Shown piece after piece: positions 1 to 9,347 of a stretch of 43,196 bases of DNA. The stretch lies in assembly GCA_026705025.1 (NCBI GenBank), contig JAPPBN010000047.1, positions 1-43,196 of the forward strand, given 5' to 3'. Both the position numbers and the translations under genes were made by a program. Each line of letters starts with the position of its first letter. The first letter of the stretch is position 1. The notes beneath the pieces were generated by a model. The model was not told where the DNA came from. It worked only from the letters and a program-made list of their open reading frames with translations, and did not search any database. The stretch comes from Bin125 sp026705025 (lineage in GTDB: Bacteria > Chloroflexota > Dehalococcoidia > Bin125).

Positions 1-1615
1 ACCGCGCCGAGGTGGGGTTGGAGAGCGGAGTTCGTAAATCCGTACGTGTTGGTGGGCCGAACTGGACGAAATCAAGAACCGATTCTCGGTCCTGGGTTGC
101 GCCGTCCGATGGCATGGGAATCGTGTACTGGATCGACACCTCATCCCCGTCGACCTTGATGCCCTGGACAAAATTGCGGATCAACGCCTTGCGCTCTGGG
201 ATCGTGCCAGCATGGAGGAACTCGCGGAACTCGGCGACGTACCGTTTGATCTCGGGCGTCGAGGGCAGGTCGGCGCGGCGCTGTTCCAACTCGCGAGCGG
301 CGTCGTCCCGGGCCGCGGCCAACTGATCCTCCTGCTGGCGCAGTTTGAGGATGCGCGGCGAGAGCGCCTCGTAGGTGAGGTCGCTGTTCTCCACGGCGTC
401 GTAGAGCTTCTCCAAGCGGCGGCGGACATCGTCCAAGTCCGACTCGACGATCGCCAGGTCCGAGGCTCGCTCCTCGGCCAGCGCGTCGATCTCCTCGGCC
501 ACCATTTGGACGAGTTCTGTGATCGTCTCCTCGTTGAGGATGCGCTGCATGATCTTGGCGACGACCTGATCCTCCATCCGCCCGGCGTTGAGGTAACGGC
601 CGTCACAGGCGCCCGCGCCTTCGCGCAGCAGCCTGTTACAGACGTAGTAGGCGAACTGACCGCTCTTCGCGCTCTGGCCGGTGTACGGCTTGCCGCAGGC
701 ACCGCAGCGAAGGAGGCCCGAGAGCAGGAATCTGCTGCCGACACGGGCCGGCGCCTGGATCTTCGGTGCTCGCGAGCGGAGCCCCGCCTGCACCGCGTCG
801 TACAGCTCCCGCGAGACGATGGCGGGCCAGGCGTCGGCGACTCGGACGGGTTCCGGAGTCTTTCCGTCCTTGGCCGTCTTGCCCCAGACGGCGGTACCGG
901 TGTAGGCCTCGTTCGTAAGCACGTAGTGCAGCATGTTTTTCTGCCAGCGCTTGCCGTTCTTCGCGATACCGCGGCTGTGGAGGTCCTGGCAGATCTCCTT
1001 CAGCCCCTGGCCTCTGGCTGAACGCTCGAACATCTCGCGCACGATGGGCGCGGTAGACGGGTCGACCTCCAGCGTCGGGCGCTCTTTGCTTCCATCCTGC
1101 ACCTTGACTCGCTTGTAACCGTACGGCGCGCGCGAGCCGAGGAAGAATCCGCGCGCTGCCGCCTCGCGCATCCCGCGCGTCACCTCTTGGGCCAGGTTCT
1201 CCGAGTAGAACTCATCGACGCTCTCGATGATCGCCTCCATCAGTTTGCCGGTCGGCGTGTTGTCGGCGTGCTCGGTGATCGAGGTAACTCGGATGCCGCG
1301 CCGCCGCAGCATCGACTTGAAGGCGACCGCGTGCTCGCGTTTCCTGGTGAATCGCGAAAACTTCCAGACCAGGATCTCCTGGAAGGGTGCGTCGGGCTGG
1401 GCGGCCTCGTCCAGCATCTGGCGGAACTGGGGTCGGTCCGCGACGCGGCCAGACTCTGCTTCGTCGACGTACTCGCGGGCCACCACGTACCCGTTGCGCT
1501 CGGCGAAGTCACGTAGGGCGCGCAGTTGGGCGGCGACGGAGAGATCAACATCCTGTCGATCGCTAGACACCCGTGCGTAAAGGGCAGCTGGCGTTGGTTG
1601 TCTGGACTCGTTCAT
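1..1615 (-). CDS. Large serine recombinase (site-specific integrase), 3' end cut by window edge
   Basis: About 538 residues are visible, read from ATG at 1615 and running off the left edge without a stop. The N-terminus has the serine-recombinase signature YARVSS, with Ser17 as the expected nucleophile, followed by the resolvase catalytic fold and a recombinase domain (GYKRVK, IVREMFERSARGQGL). A zinc ribbon follows with Cys304, Cys307, Cys326 and Cys337, then a charged coiled-coil stretch, the usual order in large serine integrases. By family, such enzymes join attP and attB through a covalent phosphoserine intermediate. I chose the ATG at 1615 because YARVSS lies directly after it; no good Shine-Dalgarno is visible. 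The gene sits at the left end of the accessory island and is the best candidate for its integrase. Whether it is complete beyond the edge cannot be seen. Confidence 0.93.
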   Translation of the reverse strand, partial: MNESRQPTPAALYARVSSDRQDVDLSVAAQLRALRDFAERNGYVVAREYVDEAESGRVADRPQFRQMLDEAAQPDAPFQEILVWKFSRFTRKREHAVAFKSMLRRRGIRVTSITEHADNTPTGKLMEAIIESVDEFYSENLAQEVTRGMREAAARGFFLGSRAPYGYKRVKVQDGSKERPTLEVDPSTAPIVREMFERSARGQGLKEICQDLHSRGIAKNGKRWQKNMLHYVLTNEAYTGTAVWGKTAKDGKTPEPVRVADAWPAIVSRELYDAVQAGLRSRAPKIQAPARVGSRFLLSGLLRCGACGKPYTGQSAKSGQFAYYVCNRLLREGAGACDGRYLNAGRMEDQVVAKIMQRILNEETITELVQMVAEEIDALAEERASDLAIVESDLDDVRRRLEKLYDAVENSDLTYEALSPRILKLRQQEDQLAAARDDAARELEQRRADLPSTPEIKRYVAEFREFLHAGTIPERKALIRNFVQGIKVDGDEVSIQYTIPMPSDGATQDRESVLDFVQFGPPTRTDLRTPLSNPTSAR

Positions 1616-1973
1616 CGGCAACTTCTCCATTCTTCGCCGCTGTTGGAGCCCGCATCTGGCCGTTGAGCATTGCTGTGCGAGTATGGACTCTTGCATCCGG
1701 CTTCGTGTTCGAAACATCATAACTCACAGTTCCCGCCACATAAGCCCGCGCTGCGCCATTGGCGGTCGGAAACAACACGCGAGCCGTCTCGACTAACTGG
1801 CTGGGGTTATGTGAGGTGACCCGGAGTCCAGAATGCCGAACTCACTCCAGCACACGAGCCGAGGAGTCCATCAGAGTCGCCTTGCGCCGACAACTGAACC
1901 GCCCTCCGGACTCCCCGAGAGACGTCCCAAGGCGCTAATCGGGCTGTGAGATCGAGCGGCTGGGGACGAGCAT
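1616..1973. other. Gap upstream of the recombinase, no convincing gene
   Basis: No supported gene lies here. A 71-codon minus-strand frame (1563-1778) overlaps the recombinase start in another frame and has no recognizable domain. The stretch must hold the recombinase promoter. In large serine integrase elements an attachment site often lies next to this gene, but I could not identify core repeats because the other element end is not defined. Confidence 0.4.
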
Positions 1974-3818
1974 CTACTCCTCGACCCGTCTGCGAAGCGC
2001 CTGAGCGACAAGCATCAGTTCATCCGCAAGACTCTCGCAAAGATCCTCGAAGTGGGCTGCATATGTCTCATGCTGCTCCAGCGCGTTCTGAACGAATGTC
2101 TTTGAGCTGCTGCCTTGCGCGTGGACACCTCCGAGGTTCCGCGCCGCGATCAGCTCGCGAAGCGAAGAGAGTCTCTCCGCCTCCTGGATCACCCCGAAGG
2201 ACCGCAGAATGCGCTCCAACAGAGCGACACTTCGCCAACCTGCATCGACTTCCTCGCCTTGTGCTGTCAGGGTTTGGCGAAGCTCCTTCACATCGAAGCC
2301 TTCGATGACGTCGTTGGCCAGTTGCCTGAGCGCCGATTCCCATTCACTGCGACTCCCGGATCGAGGCACAACCACGCGGGCATCCGGCGATTCCTCTGGA
2401 CGCCACGTCCACCATTCGTCGTCGCTACTCGCCCAGCCGTGGAGGACATCTACCAGCTTTTCTCTCGCTGTCATTTCGTCGGGCCACTCCGCAAGGAAAT
2501 CCGCTTTGCACGCTCGCTCTGAGATTCCTGCTCTCGGTTCTTCATTGAACGACTTCCAGTGCAGCAGCTCCTCATGAGGCAGCTCGCGCAGGTCGCAGAT
2601 GTACACGGCGGCCTGGCCGGCATCATTGATGCTGTAGCGTTTCAGTAACCATGCCCCTCGGCATTCAATCCAGTCCTCTCGAACAGCGTACTTTTCGTTG
2701 TCTCCCTTGTATTTGAGCAGTACTTCTGGGCGAAACATTGCCGGCGACGTTTCAAATGGCAGTGAATTCCCTCTCACAGCGAAGTAGTTGGTGGTCGTGG
2801 ATGGATCTGTCGAAACAGTGGCTATTCGAGCGTTCCGCCAATCGTCCACCTGGAACTCGACTGGTTCGTTCTCCGAGGGATCCTGAATCCGACCTTCCAG
2901 CGCTAACTGCTCGACTTGCGCGGTCGACAGCTGGGGGCGAATAATCTGGGCACCGCGAATGCGGTTGAGCTGCCCCTCGATCGTGAGCTCTCGGTACTGT
3001 AGATCTCCGTCGGCTGTGTGCTCTCGTTCCGTTGAACGCTCGAAGTCGGGATGTACTCCGTGAGGCAACCTACTGAGGTCGAACTCGAACACTCTCACGA
3101 GCACTGCATTCAGGGCGACGAGGTGGAGGTCGATTGTCTCTCGGTGCACGGAGATTAGATCGATTGGAGCGGAGTCGTCGCGAAACGATTGGGAAACGAC
3201 ATCAAGCCAGTCTCCGCGATGGTCGAGCTTGGAATACGCCTTGCGCTCGCGGCGCCAGAAGATCCTGGAGGCGTGGACGAAATCCTGGGCGATCTCTCGA
3301 CTGAGAAAGCTCAACCCTTCAGCACTCCGAAAGAACACGAGAGACGAACCCTCGGACTGCAGCCGACCACCCGCGCCAGACGTCTCAAATGAAGGGTTGA
3401 CTCCGTCACTTCCCCGACTCCAGGAGTATCGAGCCGCGCTCGCGTCGTAAGGGGTTGTGGACCAATGAGCGAAGGATAATGGTCCCTCCTGAATCTTCGG
3501 AAGACTTGCAGGAACGATGTACGAGTTAAAGCGCGTTGATCGGGGGGCAGGGGCAAAGGCGGTGACCATCAGTTCCGATCCGGTGGGATCGTCGCGCAAG
3601 AGCTGTAGGTGATTGTCGCCACGAAGCCACGAGTCGATCTTGCGGTTATCGCTTGGAACTTCGTCCAGCCTGCCAAGATGTTCGACAAGTCGTTTGTGCT
3701 CGTAGCTCACCATCGTCGTGCTCGCTCTCTTGATAAGACGCGCAAGCGGCTTCTCATTGAGTTTACCGAGCCCTTTGGGCACCGGGAGCCTACTATCAAG
3801 TGTGTCCCCAATCGGCAC
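1974..3818 (-). CDS. Unknown 614-aa protein of the defence island, HEPN-like motif near C-terminus
   Basis: I do not recognize a named family. The frame opens at GTG 3818; the in-frame codons upstream are protein-like but hold no start before a TGA, so the N-terminus may be shortened. No signal peptide or membrane segment is evident. The middle is mixed alpha/beta with conserved-looking Trp and Tyr. The last ~100 residues are strongly helical and contain R560-N561-x4-H566, within the spacing (Rx4-6H) typical of HEPN ribonuclease sites, with flanking helices. Base composition is more AT-rich than the 14-36 kb genes, suggesting separate acquisition. It stands alone on the minus strand at the edge of a cluster with ApeA, a type ISP restriction enzyme and a STAND-like NTPase, which hints at defence. 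That function is inference only; the coding call itself is firm. Confidence 0.8.
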   Translation of the reverse strand: MPIGDTLDSRLPVPKGLGKLNEKPLARLIKRASTTMVSYEHKRLVEHLGRLDEVPSDNRKIDSWLRGDNHLQLLRDDPTGSELMVTAFAPAPRSTRFNSYIVPASLPKIQEGPLSFAHWSTTPYDASAARYSWSRGSDGVNPSFETSGAGGRLQSEGSSLVFFRSAEGLSFLSREIAQDFVHASRIFWRRERKAYSKLDHRGDWLDVVSQSFRDDSAPIDLISVHRETIDLHLVALNAVLVRVFEFDLSRLPHGVHPDFERSTEREHTADGDLQYRELTIEGQLNRIRGAQIIRPQLSTAQVEQLALEGRIQDPSENEPVEFQVDDWRNARIATVSTDPSTTTNYFAVRGNSLPFETSPAMFRPEVLLKYKGDNEKYAVREDWIECRGAWLLKRYSINDAGQAAVYICDLRELPHEELLHWKSFNEEPRAGISERACKADFLAEWPDEMTAREKLVDVLHGWASSDDEWWTWRPEESPDARVVVPRSGSRSEWESALRQLANDVIEGFDVKELRQTLTAQGEEVDAGWRSVALLERILRSFGVIQEAERLSSLRELIAARNLGGVHAQGSSSKTFVQNALEQHETYAAHFEDLCESLADELMLVAQALRRRVEE

Positions 3819-4194
3819 TCGGGTGCGGATGAGCTGTGCGAGTCGCCGACCGGCATCAACTCATCGCGAACGTGAGGCAAGAGACTTTCGGTTCGGACAT
3901 TGCGGACTGTAGGTGTGCACCTCGCGGAAGGCCGGGAACTGAAGAGCGAGAGACAGGGTTGCCATCTACACCGCTAAGACCCCGGAGGCAGCGGGGCGTC
4001 TTCCAGTGCATACAGCCACACAAGGACAGCCGGCAGGATGAGAGACCCTAGCCACGGTCGGAACAGTCGTGAACTTCGCCGGAATGCTCGGTGGCACTTC
4101 CTGGTGTGCTGGATCCAACACCGAGGCACTACGATGCGAGGCAGGCCGAACAGGTGCCGCACTGGAGAGGCATCAAGGCGATCGGTCACTCCTC
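3819..4194. other. Gap between the 614-aa gene and the higA relic
   Basis: No intact gene is seen. The plus-strand segment around 4074-4145 reads in one frame as a short stretch (RWHFLVCW) that loosely resembles the end of a HigB/RelE toxin, which would sit correctly just upstream of the higA relic. The similarity is too weak to call a gene. Confidence 0.3.
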
Positions 4195-4485
4195 ATGGCT
4201 ATGTGGAACAGGAAGCAACCTCATCCGCATCAGGCCACTCGCGAGGACTGCGTCGAGGCGGACGGATTGACGCCGGGTCAAGGGGTGGCGCGTGTACAAA
4301 TCGAGGAGTCAACCTAGCCTGCTCTCTGCGCATGCGAGGCGCCCGTCACCGCCGACCTGGCCATCCGATTCGAGCAAGCCTTCGGCAGCACGGCGGGCAC
4401 CTGGCTCCGCCTGCCGAACGCCTACGACCTCGCCCAGGCCCGCAAGACGACCTGCGAGATCAAGCGGATCGAACGGGCGGCTTGA
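4195..4485 (+). pseudogene. higA: Degraded HigA-family antitoxin
   Basis: The relic begins at ATG 4195 and reads MAMWNRKQPHPH...REDC..ADGLTPGQ, the recognizable N-terminus of a HigA-type XRE antitoxin, then hits a stop at 4315-4317. The C-terminal part continues in a different frame from about 4342 to TGA 4483-4485 (TADLAIRFEQAFG, then TWLRLPNAYDLAQARK), matching the conserved end of the family. The helix-turn-helix core between them is missing or scrambled, so the product cannot be made. HigA normally neutralizes the HigB mRNA interferase and represses its operon. No intact higB is present. The relic shows turnover of toxin-antitoxin cargo in this island. Confidence 0.8.
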
Positions 4486-4543
4486 AGGCACTTACAATTA
4501 GAACTTCGGGTCCACGGCCCCTCGCTTCACATGTCCGCCTTCC

Positions 4544-5875
4544 CTAGATACCAGCAATGGTATCAAGCCGCCGCAGCACTGGTTGCGACTTGCCAATCAG
4601 GTTTACGGCCGTGGTCTGGTCACCTGCGATCATCGATACGAAGTGGTAAATCAGCAGTAGTTCACACTGGACCGTGAGGCGAAACAGATCTCGACCGTGA
4701 GCAGCGTCGGTACGCTTGCTGTCGTCATGATGCACGAGGAAGTTCCTCGTTTTCGAGACATGCTGCGCGAATCGGCTCGACCCTCCCGTGAGGCCGATGT
4801 TCTCGGCGAATGGATCAGTCATGCGTTCGATACGCCGATCCAATCTTACCGCACGTCGTCCACTCGCCTTGTCAAATGCCTCGAGAGCTTCGACGAGACG
4901 CTGAAACTGCAACGCAAGGGGCATATCACTACTTAACCCGTATGCCTCAAAGAAAAGTCGAATCGGCGCTGGATGATCAGCATTGAAACGTAGCCATCGC
5001 TCAAGATATCTCTCGAAGTCAGGTTCAATAGCATCGAACTGAAACAGCATCATGGGGCCGAACACGTCTGGATTCGAGTCCCGCTGATTGACCGCTTCGT
5101 ATATCATCGAAACAGGCACTTGACTCTCGCCTTGTTTGATCGGGACGTTTGTGTGTACGTCGCAGTACCCTCTGACTGAAGTGACAGACACATCGCGATC
5201 TATCGCGAGACACAGAAGGTCTCGAAACCATGCCAAGCGATTGGCGACGTCTGCAAGGGACCAACAACCCTTTGTTGCCAGTCGTATATGGGCGCTTTGG
5301 GACATCTTGATTTCCGTTGTCTCTCGATTGGCGTGTGGCAACGAGTACGATGTGAGGATTTCGGCGGTAGTTCCATCTTCGAAAGAGTAAGAGAGATCCT
5401 CCGGGGCTTGAAAGTCGATTGTCGCATGTCTGCGATCCGAATGAAAATGGGCTCTGATTCCTGATCTGGCAAGCCACTGGTCCAGTCCCTCAACTGTGAA
5501 GGAAAGACCTGCGAGGCGAATTGGCTCCTTAACGTCGAAGTGTCTCCCGATGAACAACCAGGAAGCACGAATGTCGGAGGTTGAGAACGAAGTTCCCGAG
5601 CCACGAATATCGAGACCGCGGCTAATCTTCCGAGTTCCCTCTAGCGTGACGTTGCCGTGCCCCTTCGTAACGCCGAGAACCCTGCCGGCACTGGATTCCG
5701 TGTTGTGTTCTCCGAAGGATGCAAGAGAGTTCTTGGACGTGTCCGCAAGACCGAATGTATCAAGAGTAACTGTTCCGAGTTTGGAAACTCGTAGTGTCCC
5801 CGGGACACGATGGCTAGCATCCACATCGTCTGGAAGCCAGAAGAACCCGACATCCTCGAACTCATCAACTCGCAC
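4544..5875 (-). CDS. apeA: ApeA-type HEPN abortive-infection protein
   Basis: The 443-residue protein has the two-part ApeA layout: an N-terminal beta-rich ApeA domain opening with a WLPDD segment and a GTL motif, and a C-terminal helical HEPN domain. The HEPN active-site motif RNxxxH is intact as R377-N378-FLV-H382. By family knowledge, ApeA is a single-gene anti-phage protein whose HEPN domain is a ribonuclease acting through abortive infection. The start is GTG 5875, preceded by a strong Shine-Dalgarno (GGAGG, six bases away). It lies 20 bp downstream of the type ISP restriction enzyme on the same strand, so the two are probably one transcript. Composition is more AT-rich than the transfer genes. 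The family call rests on the N-terminal motif plus the HEPN signature, without a database search. Confidence 0.82.
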   Translation of the reverse strand: MRVDEFEDVGFFWLPDDVDASHRVPGTLRVSKLGTVTLDTFGLADTSKNSLASFGEHNTESSAGRVLGVTKGHGNVTLEGTRKISRGLDIRGSGTSFSTSDIRASWLFIGRHFDVKEPIRLAGLSFTVEGLDQWLARSGIRAHFHSDRRHATIDFQAPEDLSYSFEDGTTAEILTSYSLPHANRETTEIKMSQSAHIRLATKGCWSLADVANRLAWFRDLLCLAIDRDVSVTSVRGYCDVHTNVPIKQGESQVPVSMIYEAVNQRDSNPDVFGPMMLFQFDAIEPDFERYLERWLRFNADHPAPIRLFFEAYGLSSDMPLALQFQRLVEALEAFDKASGRRAVRLDRRIERMTDPFAENIGLTGGSSRFAQHVSKTRNFLVHHDDSKRTDAAHGRDLFRLTVQCELLLIYHFVSMIAGDQTTAVNLIGKSQPVLRRLDTIAGI

Positions 5876-5895
5876 CTCTGTCCTCCTTCCTTTGT

Positions 5896-8800
5896 TCAGC
5901 CATCATATTGGGGGAGGTTCAAGATTCTAGCCACCCGGCGAGTCACCTCCGAGAACCAGGCGACCTCCGACACGGTAAGGGCGCGGCCGAGGACCTTTGA
6001 TTCTCGGTAGCTGAGCCATTTCTTGAGGACCTGGTAGCCGCCTAAGCGGTAGTTCCAGATTTCCAGGGGGATGTCTTTCCAGTAGGCGCGATCGTTGAGG
6101 TAGATGTCGACCATCTGGCCCCGGCGGTTGAGTTTGCCTTGGCCGGGCATGACAGCTTGGTTGTTTCCGAAGAAGCCCCAGTTGACCGTGAGGTAGAAGT
6201 CTTCGGGGGTCATGGGTTGGCCGTCGATGGTGGCGGGGACGGCGATGTGGGTGCGGTCGGCGAGCAGGTCGGCGACGTCGGACTCGGTGTCGAGCAGGCG
6301 GGCGAGGCGTTGGCCCTGGGCGGCGGATTGGGCGAGGACATCGCCGTCGTAGGGCAGTGGGATGCGAGGCCAGCCCATGCGCAGACCGCCGGCGTTGGCC
6401 TCGCGGTAGGCGGGGTCGTGGAGCGTGGCGAGGACGTGGTGGAAGAGGTCCTCGGGCGCGGCGTCCATCGAGTCGAGGTAGGCCCGCGCCCGCTCGCTGA
6501 GGTTGGCGGTGCGCTTGACGCCGTCGACCTCCTCGCCGAACTGGTCGTCTCGAAGGTAGAGGGGGAACATGTTGGCGCCACGCTCGATCAGGTGCAGCGA
6601 TGCCATGTTGGTCGTGTATGAAGACTGTGGCTCGGACGCTCCCCTGCGAAGATGCTGGGCGGCGCTCAGCCATTGGTTTCCTTCGAACACATGGGGTTTG
6701 TACTCAGGCCGAGGTCGATCGAGCAGAGTGCTCTCCGCCGACCAGTAGAGCCAACGAGCGTCGAACGGACGGTAGGCGTAGTGGATGAAGTCTGTGTCAC
6801 TCGCCTCTACGTGCTGGGCAATCCTCTCTCTGAGACTGTCGAGTTCGATTCCGACAACGATCTGATCGTGACTCGTCTTGACGCCGGGGAATTGTGACGG
6901 GAACAAGTCGGGCAGCGAAGGCCAATCGAACCAGTCGTCCGTGATCGCCACCGGCGCGAAGGGCAGACCCAATTGAGGGATCGGGCTAAGGGGCTGGTAA
7001 AGCGGAGAGACTTCCGAGTCCGCCGATTCCTCCAACTCCTTCAGCTTGCCAACGCCCCACAGATCACGTCGCTCAATCGCAGACGCCGATTCGTGCTTCT
7101 CCTGGCGCACGAGCGTCGCGATCGCCGTGCCGACCTGGATGCCGACCGGATCGTCCCTGGTCGAGAACACGCTGGGGTCGGGGTCACCGTCGGGCGTGAG
7201 CTTGCCGGTGCGGTACTTGTCGCCGTTGAGGTTGTCGATGCGGATCGTGTCGAAGGCGTCGAGGTAGCGCTGTCTCATGCCGGGGAAGGAGAGGCCGTCG
7301 AGCCAGGAGTAGTTGGAGATGAAGCAGACGACGCCCTGCTTGGTCCGCTCGGCGATGCGACGTTCGGCCATGCGGAAGAAGCGCACGTAGAGGTCGTTCA
7401 GTCCCTGGCCCTGGGGTCTGGGCACGTCGGGTCCGGAGACCTGTGTGACCGTGCGGTAGGCGTCGGACAACTCCCGCTCCTCCGGCACGTCTGGTACGCC
7501 GGGGAAGCCGTTGTAGGGCGGGTTGCCGAGCACGACGAGGATCGGGCGCTGCTGCTTGACCTTGTTGGCGCTGCGGCGTTCCTGTTCCAGTTCGGGGAAG
7601 GGCAGCGGCTTGGTCGTCTGCGGCTCCCAGCCGGTCAGGGCGTTGGTGAGGAAGACGCCGGCGCGCTGGCCGGGCGCGAGTCCGGCGCCGATGCGCTCCA
7701 GGGCGAGGCCGATCTCGAGGTGGGAGACGACCAGCGGGGCGGGCATGATCTCGAAGCCGAAGACGCGGGTGCTGGCGGCCTGGCGGACGGACTCGGCCCA
7801 GGCTGCGCCGCCGCCCGAGGACTGCTCGGTCTCGGCGATGCGGCGCAGGGTCTCGACCAGGAATGCGCCCGTGCCGCAGCAGGGATCGAGCACGTAGACG
7901 CGCTCGTCGGCCAGTCCCTTGGCAATGCCGAGGTCTTCGCGCAGGGCGCGGTCGACGCGGGCGACCATGTAGCGGACGATCTCGCGCGGGGTGTACCAGA
8001 CGCCGAGTTGCTTGCGCAGTTCGGGGTCGAACGCTTCGAGGAAGGGCTCGTAGAAGTACTGCACCGCCTCGCCCTCGCTGAAGCGCTTGAGGAAGGCGTC
8101 GCGGTCGACGCGGTCCAGGGCCTCCTCGGTCCAGTCGAGCACCTCGGTCAGGTCGAGCAGTTCGAGTCGGCCCGGGTCGGTGATCTGGTGGAAGAGCGTG
8201 CGCAGGACGGGCGCGCCGACCTCGTAGACGGTGTCCATCCAGCGGAAGCGTCCCCCGGCATGGCTTGATTTGCCCGCGCGGGCCCAGAGCACCCAGGCGG
8301 CGAAGACGCCGTAGAACAGCGTCTGGACGAGGGTCGAGCGGAAGAAGCGGCCGCCGTCCTCGCTCTCGAAGGACATGCCCAGGGCCTGCTCGATCGCCTC
8401 GCGGATCGGCTGGAGCGAGTCCTCTTCCTCGGCGGCCTGCTCGACGCGCTGGAGCGCGTCGCGGGCGTAGGAGGCGAGCAGCCGGGCGAGGTCGCGCGGC
8501 TCGGAGATGGTCGAGCGGTGCGACATCGTGCGCAGCAGGTACTCGCCCAGCGAGACGCCGTGCCGGTTGGCGGCGCGCGTCGTGTGCTGGAGCAGGTCGT
8601 CGAAGGCGGCGACGGAGTCGGCGAGGGCGTAGCGCTCGAGCGTCGCCTTCGCGCCGCGGGCGTTCTGTCCGACGAGGGCGAACTCGCGCAGATTGGTGAC
8701 GAGGACGAGTTTGTGAGTCTGCCAGTACTGGTCGACCTGTTCGGAGGCGATCAGCGCGTCGAGGTCGTGGTCGGCGCCCTTGACCTCGACCACGCCGCGG

Positions 8801-9021
8801 TCGGGGTCGGTGTTCTCGCCGGAGAAGAATCCGAGGTCGGGCTGGCCCGAGGCGGTCTCGCTGTAGTGGACGACGGCGCGGACCCTGGGCGTGAGTAGGT
8901 CGCCCACGGCGTCCAAGAGGTTGTCGAGCGCGGTGTAGTGGGAGAGTTCGGGCGTGCCGACGCGGCTGACTGTGGAGATCGCGTCGAGGTACTGCTTGAC
9001 GGCCTGGCGGAGGTCAGTCAC
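5896..9021 (-). CDS. Type ISP restriction-modification enzyme (fused nuclease, N6-adenine methyltransferase and specificity)
   Basis: This single-chain enzyme of about 1041 residues has an N-terminal nuclease domain (D62, then E79-V-K81 of a PD-(D/E)xK site), a helical linker, a gamma-class adenine methyltransferase (SAM motif DPCCGTGAF near 379-387; catalytic NPPY at 500-503), and a long C-terminal target-recognition region ending near an AYWKDIP segment, typical of type ISP enzymes. By family, it methylates one strand of an asymmetric site and cleaves unmodified DNA after translocation. I prefer GTG 9021 because AGGA lies six bases before it and the conserved TDLRQAV helix follows; GTG 9078 would add 19 residues with poorer ribosome-site spacing. 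It is first in an operon with apeA 20 bp downstream. All catalytic motifs look intact. Confidence 0.92.
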   Translation of the reverse strand: MTDLRQAVKQYLDAISTVSRVGTPELSHYTALDNLLDAVGDLLTPRVRAVVHYSETASGQPDLGFFSGENTDPDRGVVEVKGADHDLDALIASEQVDQYWQTHKLVLVTNLREFALVGQNARGAKATLERYALADSVAAFDDLLQHTTRAANRHGVSLGEYLLRTMSHRSTISEPRDLARLLASYARDALQRVEQAAEEEDSLQPIREAIEQALGMSFESEDGGRFFRSTLVQTLFYGVFAAWVLWARAGKSSHAGGRFRWMDTVYEVGAPVLRTLFHQITDPGRLELLDLTEVLDWTEEALDRVDRDAFLKRFSEGEAVQYFYEPFLEAFDPELRKQLGVWYTPREIVRYMVARVDRALREDLGIAKGLADERVYVLDPCCGTGAFLVETLRRIAETEQSSGGGAAWAESVRQAASTRVFGFEIMPAPLVVSHLEIGLALERIGAGLAPGQRAGVFLTNALTGWEPQTTKPLPFPELEQERRSANKVKQQRPILVVLGNPPYNGFPGVPDVPEERELSDAYRTVTQVSGPDVPRPQGQGLNDLYVRFFRMAERRIAERTKQGVVCFISNYSWLDGLSFPGMRQRYLDAFDTIRIDNLNGDKYRTGKLTPDGDPDPSVFSTRDDPVGIQVGTAIATLVRQEKHESASAIERRDLWGVGKLKELEESADSEVSPLYQPLSPIPQLGLPFAPVAITDDWFDWPSLPDLFPSQFPGVKTSHDQIVVGIELDSLRERIAQHVEASDTDFIHYAYRPFDARWLYWSAESTLLDRPRPEYKPHVFEGNQWLSAAQHLRRGASEPQSSYTTNMASLHLIERGANMFPLYLRDDQFGEEVDGVKRTANLSERARAYLDSMDAAPEDLFHHVLATLHDPAYREANAGGLRMGWPRIPLPYDGDVLAQSAAQGQRLARLLDTESDVADLLADRTHIAVPATIDGQPMTPEDFYLTVNWGFFGNNQAVMPGQGKLNRRGQMVDIYLNDRAYWKDIPLEIWNYRLGGYQVLKKWLSYRESKVLGRALTVSEVAWFSEVTRRVARILNLPQYDG

Positions 9022-9347
9022 TGATAGTCCTGCTTCCTGACCGATGTCTTCCTCATTGTCGCGCAGATCCCAGAGCACGACCGAGCGGCCGTTGGATCCT
9101 CTAGAGGAGATATCGGACCTGCCTGAGATGCCGGCGAAGGCCAGACCAACAGCACGTGCCCACGCGGCGAGTGTAATCGAGTTCCACTTGGGTCAGGATT
9201 CAGCAACCGCGCGCCCGCGACATGAGCCCAGACTGCGGCTACAGGAGTGACTGCTTCGCCCCGTGCGTTGTTCGGTTCGGACTCAGAGTGGCCGAGGTGG
9301 ACCGCGATACACTTGACACCACCTGCGGATCGGTGAAGGGTGAGGCC

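Noticed and set aside
1563..1778. 71-codon minus-strand frame upstream of the recombinase
   Set aside because: Overlaps the recombinase start in another frame, has no recognizable domain and no clear ribosome site.
6973..8268. A 431-codon plus-strand open frame over the type ISP gene
   Set aside because: Antisense shadow of the methyltransferase and nuclease domains; no domain of its own.
9094..9106. GGATCCTCTAGAG, identical to part of a common cloning-vector polylinker
   Set aside because: Only 13 bases match, the flanks do not continue as vector, and coding quality does not change around it. Most likely chance, not contamination.
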